A stretch of DNA of 64,000 bases from Pukyongia sp963768085 (GTDB lineage: Bacteria; Bacteroidota; Bacteroidia; Flavobacteriales; Flavobacteriaceae). The position numbers and the translations under genes are program-made. The DNA is taken from assembly GCA_963768085.1 (NCBI GenBank), contig CAVYGO010000003.1, positions 1,054,001 through 1,118,000 of the forward strand, given 5' to 3'. Below are positions 53,801-60,078 of this stretch, in pieces. The notes beneath the pieces are model-generated. The model was not told where the DNA came from. It saw nothing but the letters and a program-made list of their open reading frames with translations, and did not search any database. Numbering within the stretch: position 1 is the first letter of the stretch; each line of letters opens with the position of its first letter.

Positions 53801-55850
53801 ACTAATAGATGGAACCGATCCTCTTGATGAGTGTAGCTTATTAGCTGCTTCACAAACAGTACCGCCTAGCCAGGCATGGATAGACGGAGACTGTGATGGA
53901 GACGGAGTAACCAATGGTGATGAGATCATCGATGGTACCGATCCTACGGATCCTTGTGACTTTATGTTATCAAGCCAGACAGTACCAACTACCCCAGCAT
54001 GGGAAGCATTGGATTGTGATGGTGATGGTGTAACCAACGGTCAGGAGATTATTGATGGAACAGATCCACTTGATTTCTGTGATCTTGTTGTAGCCAATCA
54101 AACAGTTCCGCCAACTCAAGCATGGTTAGATGCAGATTGTGATGGAGATGGTGTAACCAACGGACAAGAAGTTATTGATGGTACGGATCCAACCGATCCT
54201 TGTGACTTTGTTGTAGCAAGTCAGACACTTCCTCCAACGCAGGAATGGTTAGATCTGGATTGTGATGGTGACGGTGTGACGAATGGTGATGAAATAAATG
54301 ACGGAACAGATCCACTTGATCCTTGTGATCTTGACTGGACGAGTCAAACAGTACCACCTAGCCAGGCTTGGTTAGACGGAGACTGTGATGGTGATGGTGT
54401 GACCAACGGTGATGAGATCATCGATGGAACCGATCCAACCGATCCTTGTGACTTTATGTTAACAAGTCAGACTATTCCAACAACAGCCGCATGGGAAGCA
54501 TTGGATTGTGATGGTGATGGAGTAACCAACGGACAAGAAATAATAGATGGTACAGACCCATTAGATGAATGTGATCTTGTTTATACCAGTCAAACAGTAC
54601 CACCTAGCCAGGCATGGTTGGATGGAGATTGTGATGGTGATGGTGTAACCAACGGTCAGGAAGTAGTTGACGGAACGGATCCAACCGATCCTTGTGACTT
54701 CGTACTGGCAAGTCAGAGTGTACCACCAACACAGGCGTGGTTAGATCTGGATTGTGATGGTGATGGAGTTACCAATGGTGATGAAATATTAGATGGAACG
54801 GATCCACTTGATGAATGTGATCTTGACTGGATGAGCCAGACAGTACCACCTAGCCAGGCTTGGTTAGACGGAGATTGTGATGGTGATGGAGTACTTAACG
54901 GTATTGAAGTCCTTGCCGAGACCGATCCAACGGATCCATGTGACTACAAAGCAATAAATCAAGATTTGACTATTGTAAGTGAAGCATGGCATCAGTTAGA
55001 TTGTGACGGAGATGGTGTAACCAATCTGAATGAGATCAATGATGGTACGGATCCACAAAATCCTTGTGATTTTGTTCTTGCCAGTCAGACTGTAGAGCCT
55101 ACCCAGGAATGGTTAGACTTAGACTGCGATGGTGATGGCTTAACTAATGGCGAAGAATTAGCATTAGGTACCGACCCATTGAACCCGGATACGGACGGTG
55201 ATGGTGTAACCGATGGAGATGAGGTGAACGACGGCACTGACCCACTTGATCTGTGTGACTTCTTAATAGAGAGTCAGACCTTCCCACCGAGTGTGGAGTG
55301 GATAGAAACCGATTGCGATGGTGATGGTGTATTGAATGGTCAGGAAGTAGTTGATGGAACCGATCCAACCGATCCATGTGATTTCTTAGTGGCGAGCCAG
55401 GATCTTACGATCGTGTCTCAGGAATGGCTTGAGCTTGATTGTGACGATGATGGAATTGCCAACGGTGATGAACTTGGAGATGATAACGGTAACGGAATTG
55501 TCGACTATATCGAGCCTAATAATGGTAATCCGAATTCGGAAGACAACCTTGATGTATTCGATATCATGACACCGAATGGTGATGGTCTTAACGATGTATT
55601 TGTAATTCGAGGTATCCACAGATTCCCGAATAATACACTTGAGATATTCAATCGCTGGGGTGTTAAGGTTTACGGAGTAGAGGGTTACGGACAGGATGAT
55701 AAGTTCTTCCGTGGAATTTCTGAAGGACGTGTAACCATAGACCGGGGAGAACGCCTTCCGGTAGGAACGTACTACTATGTACTTAACTATGTGAACGATG
55801 AAGGAAAGTCCAAGCGATTGGCCGGACCACTATACATAAATAGAAGATAA
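44814..55850 (+). CDS. Giant SprB-like T9SS type B adhesin with TSP3-like repeats
   Basis: 3678 residues from the ATG at 44814 (a TTG two codons upstream is unlikely). Signal peptide to about 25 (TTVTNAQ). Residues about 30-1395 hold about 12 PKD/Ig-like modules, most opening with (D/N)AG(P/T/A)DQ. A DUF11-like module lies at about 1396-1510 (ITKTVLPVTASPGSTVTFSI). Residues about 1565-3570 carry about 47 copies of DCDGDG in units of about 41 residues, DCDGDGVTNGQEIIDGTDPLDPCD plus a linker SQT-x-PPS-x-AW: TSP3-like calcium-binding loops with two Cys each. A T9SS type B sorting domain ends the protein (TPNGDGLNDVFVIRGI, LEIFNRWGVKVY, GTYYYVLNY). It should be a calcium-stiffened surface fibre used in adhesion or gliding (inferred). 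Followed by PorP/SprF and OmpA genes. Confidence 0.92.
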   Translation: MKPFLLKTFCALFFAFIFTTVTNAQDCSVNADLDRTICENESFFFLGSASGNVISTNWMQIGGPSVVIVDPSDVTSEVLGMSGGNVYTFRLTAECNSGPALPQQIDITVEPISTATVGADIESCPDSSGSIVVTGSTPGPGETGMWSVVGTNGAGVVINFPTSSTTTLTLPATSCGVSTIRWTITGGEYAPGTFCTDFDELDVTNYGGLEPVDAGPDQMLDNCYTVSQSTTLNATNGGCGLNGQDGMWSFVSGPSTPIIASPNSNTTGISGLIEGVYVLRWSVSGPCANGEDIVTITVDPATQDVSSASIQATNQFFCDGSVSTATLIGNTPDFAGETVQWVETSALGALISNPNSSTTQVTGLVSPNTYTFTYTITNSATGCSSTASASIGFNLTNYDITVNGGNDIIGACGETSIDIPFVANGDGTNSYSIVSGPGDSAFSFPTAYQTFSGTSLTIDFDVEGDYTVAFRRSQNGQGLIGCEDSTDQINVSISLIPTGANAGTDQNLACGVVATTLAGNVITVGESLWTQISGPNTANIIDPYAQLAPVDGLIAGTYVFRYSVVGGFVCPVEADDVQVTVNAPVVPVSDAGPDQTVCFGSPVQLDGSIPQGNQIGTWSQTAGPDTITFSDINDPMATATGFDTASSLYTLQWSIDGSPLSCGGPSVDTVDVTTDATQGPTASNAGPDQCLPSGTATVTLAGNAPGAGETGLWTAVPAAGLTFTDATLFNTTATVVTEGSYVLTWTIDTVAPGCQSSTDEVEITIGGTAVADAGADQSDCSSTFTMAATSTGTGLWTQVSGPGGFTIDDDTSPVAVFTFTYSGTYEFDWTVSNGSCSSDSDQVTIEVGIPPTIATSGPAQVICNDTTVTLTANAFDPQTENGVWTVLSGAPNTPTFSNISDPNAMVSGLVTGSYTFRWNISGSPLCPATSADTTVDVFAPANAGPDQQLCEATNILLEATLGSTGLWTEVTANGATITQSPANSNSASVMITPGLTYTFRFTTDYVGCPNLFDEVDVVNSSGPMFQPDAGPDQLLCQADLIPAITGLPVETTQLAGNTPPADGTVALWSFASVPSGSVAVIDTPSDPISTLSGLSVPGIYILEWNFSLANCSTNADVVRIEVFAPPSMAIAGPDQPAACSLNATLGATPPAVGIGVWSFVTDPSLGAAMIDSPNSPTSTLSNITTLGTYTLMWTVTNGPFVSGGCAPTSDTVDITFTDVPPSPADAGPDQEFCDVSQTNMNAVPVSPGTGTWTQSAGPGVTEPGTPAGIASPNDPNSLIFNLVPGVFEFTWTSSNGGCDISDVMLITIVSAPAAADAGPDQVLPQFSTVTLNAVPASAGTGTWTQESGPTSVGFIDENDPNTSVTGTVPGVYEFRWTVANGICPTSFDIMQVTINGLTDIEITKTVLPVTASPGSTVTFSIAVFNNDITGFADATGVEVQDVIPPGFTLVGGTISTGGTYNPVNFTITWAGLSILMGATEVLTFDAIVNPTGPYLNTAENTACDQFDSDSIVNNGDPTEDDIDTAPFTVIGDTDGDGTYDDVDPDPLDPCIDDGVIGDEDPTNPIWQAADCDGDGVTNGQEFMDGTDPYDFCDYDPANQDYTTTSTAYQNGDCDGDGVTNGDEIDPDGNGMDEGNGTDPFDPCDFVFADQTLPPSSAWEALDCDGDGVTNGDEITGGTDPTDPCDYNPILVSLPPTAAWLLADCDGDGVTNGQEIADGTDPQDPCDFLFASQTEPTSPAWDLLDCDGDGDPNGTDPDPQDPCSATTQNIPLPTDPNYAIWAAADCDGDGVTNGDEVATGTDPYDPCDYDSSIQNLANVTTAWLAGDCDGDGVSNGTEINDGTNPQDPCDYLESSQDITAVTPAWEALDCDGDGVTNGQEIIDGTDPLDPCDYDPATQNTVVTVTPAWEALDCDGDGVTNGQELLDNTDPLDPCSLVVANQDTTPTAAWNDLDCDGDGVTNGDEIIDGTDPLNACDYMASSATRPMSASWDLLDCDGDGVTNGQEIADGTDPQDPCDFVFASQTEPTSPAWDLLDCDGDGDPNGTDPDPQDPCVATTQNIPLPTDPNYAIWAAADCDGDGVTNGDEVATGTNPYDPCDYDSSIQNLANVTTAWLAGDCDGDGVSNGTEINDGTNPQDPCDYLESSQDITAVTPAWEALDCDGDGVTNGQEIIDGTDPLDPCDYDPATQNTVVTVTPAWEALDCDGDGVTNGQELLDNTDPLDPCSLVVANQDTTPTAAWNDLDCDGDGVTNGDEIIDGTDPLNACDYMASSISGPQSSTWDALDCDGDGVTNGQEIADGTDPQDPCDFILASQTVATSPAWDLLDCDGDGDPNGTDPDPLDPCVATTQNIPLPGDPNYDIWAAADCDGDGVTNGDEVATGTDPYDPCDYDSSIQNPANASTAWLAGDCDGDGVSNGTELNDGTNPQDPCDYLESSQDITAVTPAWEALDCDGDGVTNGQEIIDGTDPLDPCDYDPATQNTVVTVTPAWEALDCDGDGVTNGQELLDNTDPLDPCSLVVANQDTTPTAAWNDLDCDGDGVTNGDEIIDGTDPTDPCDFMLSSQTIPTTPAWEALDCDGDGVTNGQEIIDGTDPLDPCDLIAANQDTTPTAAWEALDCDGDGVTNGQEIIDGTDPTDPCDYDPATQNTVVTVTPAWEALDCDGDGVTNGQELIDGTDPLDECSLLAASQTVPPSQAWIDGDCDGDGVTNGDEIIDGTDPTDPCDFMLSSQTVPTTPAWEALDCDGDGVTNGQEIIDGTDPLDECSLVAASQTLPPSATWEMGDCDGDGVTNGQEIIDGTDPTDPCDFILASQSLPPSAAWEALDCDGDGVTNGQELIDGTDPLDPCDLDWTSQTVPPSAAWNAGDCDGDGVTNGDEIIDGTDPTDPCDFQQTSQSVPTTAAWEALDCDGDGVTNGQELIDGTDPLDECSLVAASQTLPPSATWEMGDCDGDGVTNGQEIIDGTDPTDPCDFVLASQSLPPSAAWEALDCDGDGVTNGQELIDGTDPLDECSLLAASQTVPPSQAWIDGDCDGDGVTNGDEIIDGTDPTDPCDFMLSSQTVPTTPAWEALDCDGDGVTNGQEIIDGTDPLDFCDLVVANQTVPPTQAWLDADCDGDGVTNGQEVIDGTDPTDPCDFVVASQTLPPTQEWLDLDCDGDGVTNGDEINDGTDPLDPCDLDWTSQTVPPSQAWLDGDCDGDGVTNGDEIIDGTDPTDPCDFMLTSQTIPTTAAWEALDCDGDGVTNGQEIIDGTDPLDECDLVYTSQTVPPSQAWLDGDCDGDGVTNGQEVVDGTDPTDPCDFVLASQSVPPTQAWLDLDCDGDGVTNGDEILDGTDPLDECDLDWMSQTVPPSQAWLDGDCDGDGVLNGIEVLAETDPTDPCDYKAINQDLTIVSEAWHQLDCDGDGVTNLNEINDGTDPQNPCDFVLASQTVEPTQEWLDLDCDGDGLTNGEELALGTDPLNPDTDGDGVTDGDEVNDGTDPLDLCDFLIESQTFPPSVEWIETDCDGDGVLNGQEVVDGTDPTDPCDFLVASQDLTIVSQEWLELDCDDDGIANGDELGDDNGNGIVDYIEPNNGNPNSEDNLDVFDIMTPNGDGLNDVFVIRGIHRFPNNTLEIFNRWGVKVYGVEGYGQDDKFFRGISEGRVTIDRGERLPVGTYYYVLNYVNDEGKSKRLAGPLYINRR
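49920..52529 (+). repeat. Three tandem 870-nt super-repeats inside the giant adhesin gene
   Basis: DNA blocks starting at 49920, 50790 and 51660 repeat with an exact 870-nt (290-codon) period, and each encodes seven TSP3-like units in the same order, including the odd short unit DCDGDGDPNGTDPDPQDPC. Long stretches are identical at the DNA level. From 52530 the order changes. Confidence 0.9.
52530..55400 (+). repeat. 123-nt TSP3-like repeat array with nested duplications
   Basis: Units of 41 codons (123 nt). Distinct blocks recur at multiples of 123: the DECSLLAASQTVPPSQAW segment at 52841 and 53825 (984 nt, eight units) and the DECSLVAASQTLPPSATW segment at 53091 and 53583 (492 nt, four units). 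Units become more diverse towards the 3' end. Confidence 0.85.
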
Positions 55851-55863
55851 AATCACAATAAAT

Positions 55864-55889
55864 GCCTGCCGGGTAACGGCCCGGCAGGC
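55864..55889 (+). terminator. Strong GC hairpin between giant adhesin and porP-like gene
   Basis: A 10-bp perfect stem, GCCTGCCGGG (55864-55873) with CCCGGCAGGC (55880-55889), loop TAACGG, 14 bp after the adhesin stop and 14 bp before the next start. No T-run follows, so it is more probably an mRNA-stabilising or processing hairpin than a full terminator. Confidence 0.6.
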
Positions 55890-55903
55890 CTAATATTAAA
55901 CCT

Positions 55904-56848
55904 ATGAAAAAATTTTACGTAACAGTTATAACGCTACTTTGCTTAGGATTTTACTCTGAAAGTACCTATGGGCAACAGGATGCTCAGTATACGCAGTATA
56001 TGTATAATCCTTTGAGTGTTAACCCTGCGTACGCGGGCGCTCGTGATGTGCTCAGTATTGTTGGACTGTATAGAAGTCAATGGGTTGGATTGGACGGAGC
56101 TCCAACCACCTTCAACTTCGCAGTACACTCGCCAATTGGAAAGAAAGTGGGAATCGGGTTAAACGTAACTCGCGATGAAATCTTTATTTCGGATGAGACG
56201 TATATAGATCTTGATTTTACATATACGCTAACCACTTCCGATAAGGGAAGATTAGCATTGGGAGTTAAAGGGGGCGCACATCTGCTTAATATCGATAGCG
56301 GTAAGCTCAATACGGGTCCTTTTAATAATGGAGATGCTGGAACTGAAATCAATATCGACAACAAATTCTCGCCTCAGGTGGGAGCAGGGGCCTATTATTA
56401 CACGGAAAAATTTTATTTAGGAGCCAGTGTTCCTAACATCCTCCAAACAGAACATTTCGATGAATCCTCCAATTCAAATAATTCAAGTGCCACGGCAGAA
56501 GAACGCGTAAACTTTTATTTAATGACCGGGTATGTGTTTGATGTTTCTGATGGATTGAAATTTAAACCTGCTTTGCTTACAAAGATTGTACAGGGGTCGC
56601 CACTACAGGTAGATATGTCGGCTAATTTCCTTATTCAGGATAAGTTAACACTAGGAGTAGCCTACAGATGGAGTGCAGCGCTAAGTGCATTGATAGGATT
56701 CCAGGTAACAGACCAGATTATGATTGGCTTTGCTTACGACAGGGAAACCACCGAATTACAACAATATAACGATGGTTCTTATGAAATCTTTCTTCGCTTC
56801 GAATTATTCAAGCGTGATGAAGGCATGAAAAATCCACGATTCTTTTAA
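55904..56848 (+). CDS. PorP/SprF family type IX secretion membrane protein
   Basis: 314 residues with a signal peptide ending STYGQ (about residue 23). The mature start QDAQYTQYMYNPLSVNPAYAGARD is the classic PorP/SprF signature. The remainder is an outer-membrane barrel with Gly-rich strands (GIGLNVTRDEIFISDETYIDLDFTYTL) and a C-terminus ending in FLRFELF plus a short tail. By analogy with SprB-SprF of Flavobacterium johnsoniae, it probably helps export or anchor the giant adhesin encoded just before it. Shares only the general fold with the other copy at 10316-11320, so each adhesin seems to have its own partner. Confidence 0.94.
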   Translation: MKKFYVTVITLLCLGFYSESTYGQQDAQYTQYMYNPLSVNPAYAGARDVLSIVGLYRSQWVGLDGAPTTFNFAVHSPIGKKVGIGLNVTRDEIFISDETYIDLDFTYTLTTSDKGRLALGVKGGAHLLNIDSGKLNTGPFNNGDAGTEINIDNKFSPQVGAGAYYYTEKFYLGASVPNILQTEHFDESSNSNNSSATAEERVNFYLMTGYVFDVSDGLKFKPALLTKIVQGSPLQVDMSANFLIQDKLTLGVAYRWSAALSALIGFQVTDQIMIGFAYDRETTELQQYNDGSYEIFLRFELFKRDEGMKNPRFF

Positions 56849-56858
56849 AATTATAACT

Positions 56859-58835
56859 ATGACTTTAAGATCAAAATATTTTATACTGATAGTTACCGGA
56901 CTTCTGCTAACGGCCAACGTTACGATCGCCCAGGACGGGGCAACGTCAGCTAATAATAAAGAAGCCAGGGGAGATGCGCATTTTAATGATTTCGCTTTTA
57001 TGGATGCCCGTGAAGCGTATATTAAAGCAGTTGAGAGCGGTTACCGCTCGGTGAATGTGCTTTCAAGATTAGGAGATTCGTATTACTTCAATGGTGAATA
57101 TGAAGATGCCGCAAAATGGTACGGAGCCTTGTTCGAATTTTCGGAAGATATCGATTCGGAATATATCTATCGCTATGCACAATCGCTTAAAACGATTGGA
57201 AAATACGCCACTGCAGATCGAATTATGGATAAACTAAATGAAGTTGCTTCCACGGATAACAGGGCAGAATTATTTTCCGAAGAAAGGAATTACATTAAAC
57301 TTATCGAATTACAGTCGGGTCGTTTTAACGTCTTTACAGTTCCCTTTAATTCGGAGCTTTCAGATTTTGCACCTACGCTGAATGGTGGCGAGATCATATT
57401 CACATCGAACCGAAAAACAAGAAGAGCTTCTCAGCGAACTCATAACTGGAATGACCAACCGTTTTCTGAACTATACAGCATTACCGTGAGTGAGGAAGGA
57501 GAGCCCATCCGTTATCGTTCTAAAGTAAACTCAAGATATCATGAATCATCTGCGGTATTCTCCAAGGATGGCCAAACCATGTATTTCACCAGAAATAATT
57601 TTACCAAGCGTAAACGAGGCAAGGACAATGAGGGTAAGACCCTATTAAAGTTGTATCGTTCGAAACGTACAGAAAAAGGGTGGAGCGAAGCAGAAGAATT
57701 ACCATTTAACAGTGAAGAATTCTCTAACGGACACCCGGCAATAAGTGCTGATGGAAAACAACTTATTTTCTCCAGTGACCGACCCGGCGGGGAGGGACAG
57801 TCGGATCTTTACAAAGTATCGATCGACGGTGATAGCTTCGGTGAGCCTGAGAGTCTGGGTGATGCTATAAATACCGAAGGACGCGAAACTTTCCCTTTTG
57901 TGGACACCAATGACGATCTTTATTTTGCTTCCGACGGACATGTAGGTCTTGGTGGATTAGACATTTTTGTTTCTGAAATAACTTCAGAAGGAAATTATGA
58001 AAAGGGATTCAATATTGGAGCTCCTATAAACAGTAAAGCCGATGATTTCTCCTTTGTGATCAACAGTACCACAGGCCTGGGATATTTTGCATCCAACAGG
58101 GAAGGTGGAAAAGGAGAAGACGATATTTATGCGTTCGAACAAACAGCTCAGTTAATTAAAAACTGTCGCCAGTCCTTAAGCGGAGAAGTTCGCGATAAAG
58201 ATACAGACGACCTGATCATAGATGCTAAAGTAGTGTTGCTGGACAGTGACAACAATGTAATGGAAGAAACCAAATCCGATATGAACGGTGCTTTCTCCTT
58301 CGATGTGATTGAATGTTCAACGGGCTATGCGATTCGCGCTTCGAAACCCGATTTCTCCACAGCGGAAAAATCTTTTGTTACCACTGGGGAATACGAATCG
58401 GAAGTGAAAAAGACGCTTTATATTCTTTCAGAAGAAGACAATGAGTTACGCGATGCCAAAGTAGGTGAGGATCTGGGAGTTTTACTGAACCTGAACCCGA
58501 TCTATTTCGATCTGAGCCAGTCGTATATCCGTCCGGATGCACAAATAGAATTGTTGAAGGTCGTTGAAGCGATGCAGAAGTTTCCAAACCTGAAGATAGA
58601 CGTTAGGTCTCATACCGACAGTAGATCCAGCGATGCCTTTAATTTAAGATTATCTGAGGCCCGGGCTCAGTCCACCATGGACTATATAGTAGGGGCAGGT
58701 GTTAGCCGCGACAGGATCACCGGAAGAGGATACGGAGAATCACAATTGTTGAATCGATGTGACAACGGTGTTCCTTGTAGTGAGGACGAGCATCAATTGA
58801 ACAGAAGATCTGAATTTATTATTGTTCAGAAATAA
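56859..58835 (+). CDS. OmpA family protein with TPR and PD40-like propeller
   Basis: 658 residues. Signal peptide ending TIAQ (about 25). TPR-like helices at about 30-150 (EARGDAHFNDFAFMDAREAYIKAVE) are followed by a PD40/WD40-like beta-propeller at about 160-430 (GGEIIFTSNR, GQTMYFTRNN, GKQLIFSSDRPGG, GYFASNREGG). A carboxypeptidase-regulatory-like Ig domain occupies about 432-525, and an OmpA peptidoglycan-binding domain about 540-658 (IYFDLSQSYIRPDA, DVRSHTDSRSSDAFNLRLSEARAQS, NRRSEFIIVQ). This architecture commonly accompanies PorP/SprF genes and probably tethers the surface complex to peptidoglycan. 10 bp downstream of the PorP/SprF gene; terminated at 58859-58883. Confidence 0.94.
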   Translation: MTLRSKYFILIVTGLLLTANVTIAQDGATSANNKEARGDAHFNDFAFMDAREAYIKAVESGYRSVNVLSRLGDSYYFNGEYEDAAKWYGALFEFSEDIDSEYIYRYAQSLKTIGKYATADRIMDKLNEVASTDNRAELFSEERNYIKLIELQSGRFNVFTVPFNSELSDFAPTLNGGEIIFTSNRKTRRASQRTHNWNDQPFSELYSITVSEEGEPIRYRSKVNSRYHESSAVFSKDGQTMYFTRNNFTKRKRGKDNEGKTLLKLYRSKRTEKGWSEAEELPFNSEEFSNGHPAISADGKQLIFSSDRPGGEGQSDLYKVSIDGDSFGEPESLGDAINTEGRETFPFVDTNDDLYFASDGHVGLGGLDIFVSEITSEGNYEKGFNIGAPINSKADDFSFVINSTTGLGYFASNREGGKGEDDIYAFEQTAQLIKNCRQSLSGEVRDKDTDDLIIDAKVVLLDSDNNVMEETKSDMNGAFSFDVIECSTGYAIRASKPDFSTAEKSFVTTGEYESEVKKTLYILSEEDNELRDAKVGEDLGVLLNLNPIYFDLSQSYIRPDAQIELLKVVEAMQKFPNLKIDVRSHTDSRSSDAFNLRLSEARAQSTMDYIVGAGVSRDRITGRGYGESQLLNRCDNGVPCSEDEHQLNRRSEFIIVQK

Positions 58836-58858
58836 TATCCCCACATAGTAAAAAAAAA

Positions 58859-58883
58859 GCCCGGAATTTTCCGGGCTTTTTTT
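58859..58883 (+). terminator. Intrinsic terminator of the adhesin-porP-ompA operon
   Basis: GCCCGG (58859-58864) with CCGGGC (58871-58876) and seven T after it; a run of A precedes it, so it may also serve the convergent small lipoprotein gene. Confidence 0.85.
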
Positions 58884-58902
58884 ATGTGTAAACTGAAATG
58901 TC

Positions 58903-59121
58903 TTAGTTTTCTACAGTCTCTTCAACTTCTTCAACCATATTGGTCAATGAGTCAACAGTTTCTTCAGTCTCTTCCATAACTTCTTCCGCTTCTTCTTTAG
59001 CGTCTTCCATTACGTTTTCAACTTCGTCAGACATCTCGTCAGCTTTTTTTTCCGTCTCTCTACAAGAGGATACAGCAAATACCAAAGCTAATGCTGTAAG
59101 GGATACAAATAATTTTTTCAT
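58903..59121 (-). CDS. Small acidic lipoprotein
   Basis: 72 residues. Signal MKKLFVSLTALALVFAVSSC with lipidated Cys20. The mature 52 residues are nearly half Glu or Asp and predicted to be one continuous helix or coiled coil (EEAEEVMEETEETVDSL). No catalytic motif; a spacer or cation-binding envelope role is only a guess. A -7 box TATTTTTG on the minus strand at 59152-59159 suggests its own promoter, about 30 bp before the start. Convergent with the OmpA operon. Confidence 0.8.
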   Translation of the reverse strand: MKKLFVSLTALALVFAVSSCRETEKKADEMSDEVENVMEDAKEEAEEVMEETEETVDSLTNMVEEVEETVEN

Positions 59122-59151
59122 GGTTCATTTAGATTAGTGATTAATAAGGCT

Positions 59152-59159
59152 CAAAAATA
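59152..59159 (-). promoter_or_regulatory. -7 box TATTTTTG for the acidic lipoprotein
   Basis: Minus-strand TATTTTTG (TAnnTTTG) 30 bp upstream of the ATG at 59121; predicted leader about 24 nt. Confidence 0.4.
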
Positions 59160-59250
59160 GTTATTTTTTTAATTAGAATACCTTCTAAACAATGCATTTC
59201 ATCGAAACGTTATCTCTGAAAACCAATAATTTAGCATAAATATCATAACT

Positions 59251-59288
59251 AGGAATTATTCCTTGTATAAATTTGGAATTATTCCAAA
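59251..59288. promoter_or_regulatory. Twin palindromic operators at the S24 repressor promoter
   Basis: Two palindromes share the core GGAATTATTCC: AGGAATTATTCCT at 59251-59263 and TTTGGAATTATTCCAAA at 59272-59288 (17 bp, perfect). Their centres (59257 and 59280) are 23 bp apart, about two helical turns. A -7 box TAAATTTG at 59268-59275 overlaps the second, so binding should block the promoter. Likely autoregulatory sites. Confidence 0.65.
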
Positions 59289-59306
59289 TAATTGTATATT
59301 CGGAAG

Positions 59307-60077
59307 ATGGAAAAAAATGTACCCATAGAAGCTAAACGATTTAAAAAGGTAAGAGAAGAGCAGCATCAAACGCAGCAATCTTTTGCCGAACTTCTTGGAA
59401 TCGGTTCAACTACTGCGGATATTGAACGTGGCAAAACCAAAATATCGGGAAAGGCCGTAATGGAATTGCTGCGTCTGTTCAGGATAAATCCGTTGTGGTT
59501 GTTTGGCAATAGCTTCAGCCAGTACGTGGATCTAAGCGGTGGTGATGTGAGTCCGAAAGTAATCACTATAGACAGCGAGGAGAACGATACTATATTACTG
59601 GTAAATCAGAAAGCAGCGGCTGGTTATCCACATAATATTCAAGACGTGGATTGGTATGATTCCTTACCTGCTTTTTCAATTCCGCTACCGGAATACAGGA
59701 ATGCCACCTACAGAGGCTTCCAGGTGGAAGGAGATAGTATGCTGCCTAATATTCGTCCGAATGAATGGGTGCTAGGGAAAGCTGTACCCAGCATTACCGA
59801 GGCCAGTGACAGTAGAATTTATATTGTGGTACTACACGATTCGGTATTAGTTAAGAAACTTCAGAAGATCCCAAATACACCCGATCGGGTTCGACTTATT
59901 TCTTTAAATTCGGAATACCTTCCTATAGATGTTGAAGTTAACGATGTTCAGGAACTTTGGATGGTAAACAGCAAATTAACCTTTGGTGTAGAGGAACCCT
60001 CAGAAAGTTCCCTATTACGTCAGCTTCAGGCGTCCATGGAGGAACTAAAAGGGCAAATAAAACATCTGAACACCTAA
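59307..60077 (+). CDS. XRE-type repressor with S24 (LexA-like) peptidase domain
   Basis: 256 residues from the ATG at 59307; a TTG five codons upstream is rejected because it lies within the expected leader. Residues about 8-66 are a helix-turn-helix domain (QTQQSFAELLGIGSTTADIERGKTKIS). Residues about 95-225 are a LexA/CI-like S24 domain: catalytic Ser144 in VEGDSMLPNIRPNE and Lys183 or Lys184 in VLVKKLQKI. An Ala-Gly pair at 105-106 (QKAAAGY) sits where LexA and CI proteins cleave themselves. The C-terminus is coiled coil. It is probably a self-cleaving stress-responsive repressor, and twin palindromes over its promoter suggest autoregulation. No prophage genes are nearby, so it is likely a chromosomal regulator. 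Confidence 0.88.
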   Translation: MEKNVPIEAKRFKKVREEQHQTQQSFAELLGIGSTTADIERGKTKISGKAVMELLRLFRINPLWLFGNSFSQYVDLSGGDVSPKVITIDSEENDTILLVNQKAAAGYPHNIQDVDWYDSLPAFSIPLPEYRNATYRGFQVEGDSMLPNIRPNEWVLGKAVPSITEASDSRIYIVVLHDSVLVKKLQKIPNTPDRVRLISLNSEYLPIDVEVNDVQELWMVNSKLTFGVEEPSESSLLRQLQASMEELKGQIKHLNT

Positions 60078-60078
60078 G

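Noticed and set aside
52370..54037. Several minus-strand open frames opposite the adhesin repeats (for example 53237-53692)
   Set aside because: Their Ser/Pro/Gln-rich translations are mirror images of the repetitive coding strand, with no signal peptide or independent start context.
49500..55400. Regular repeats resembling a CRISPR array
   Set aside because: The repeats are in frame within one long coding sequence, encode calcium-binding TSP3-like units, and have no constant repeat with unique spacers; no cas genes are near.
59307..60077. Prophage CI repressor
   Set aside because: No neighbouring phage genes, integrase or divergent cro-like gene; neighbours are ordinary chromosomal genes, so a chromosomal LexA-like regulator is more likely.
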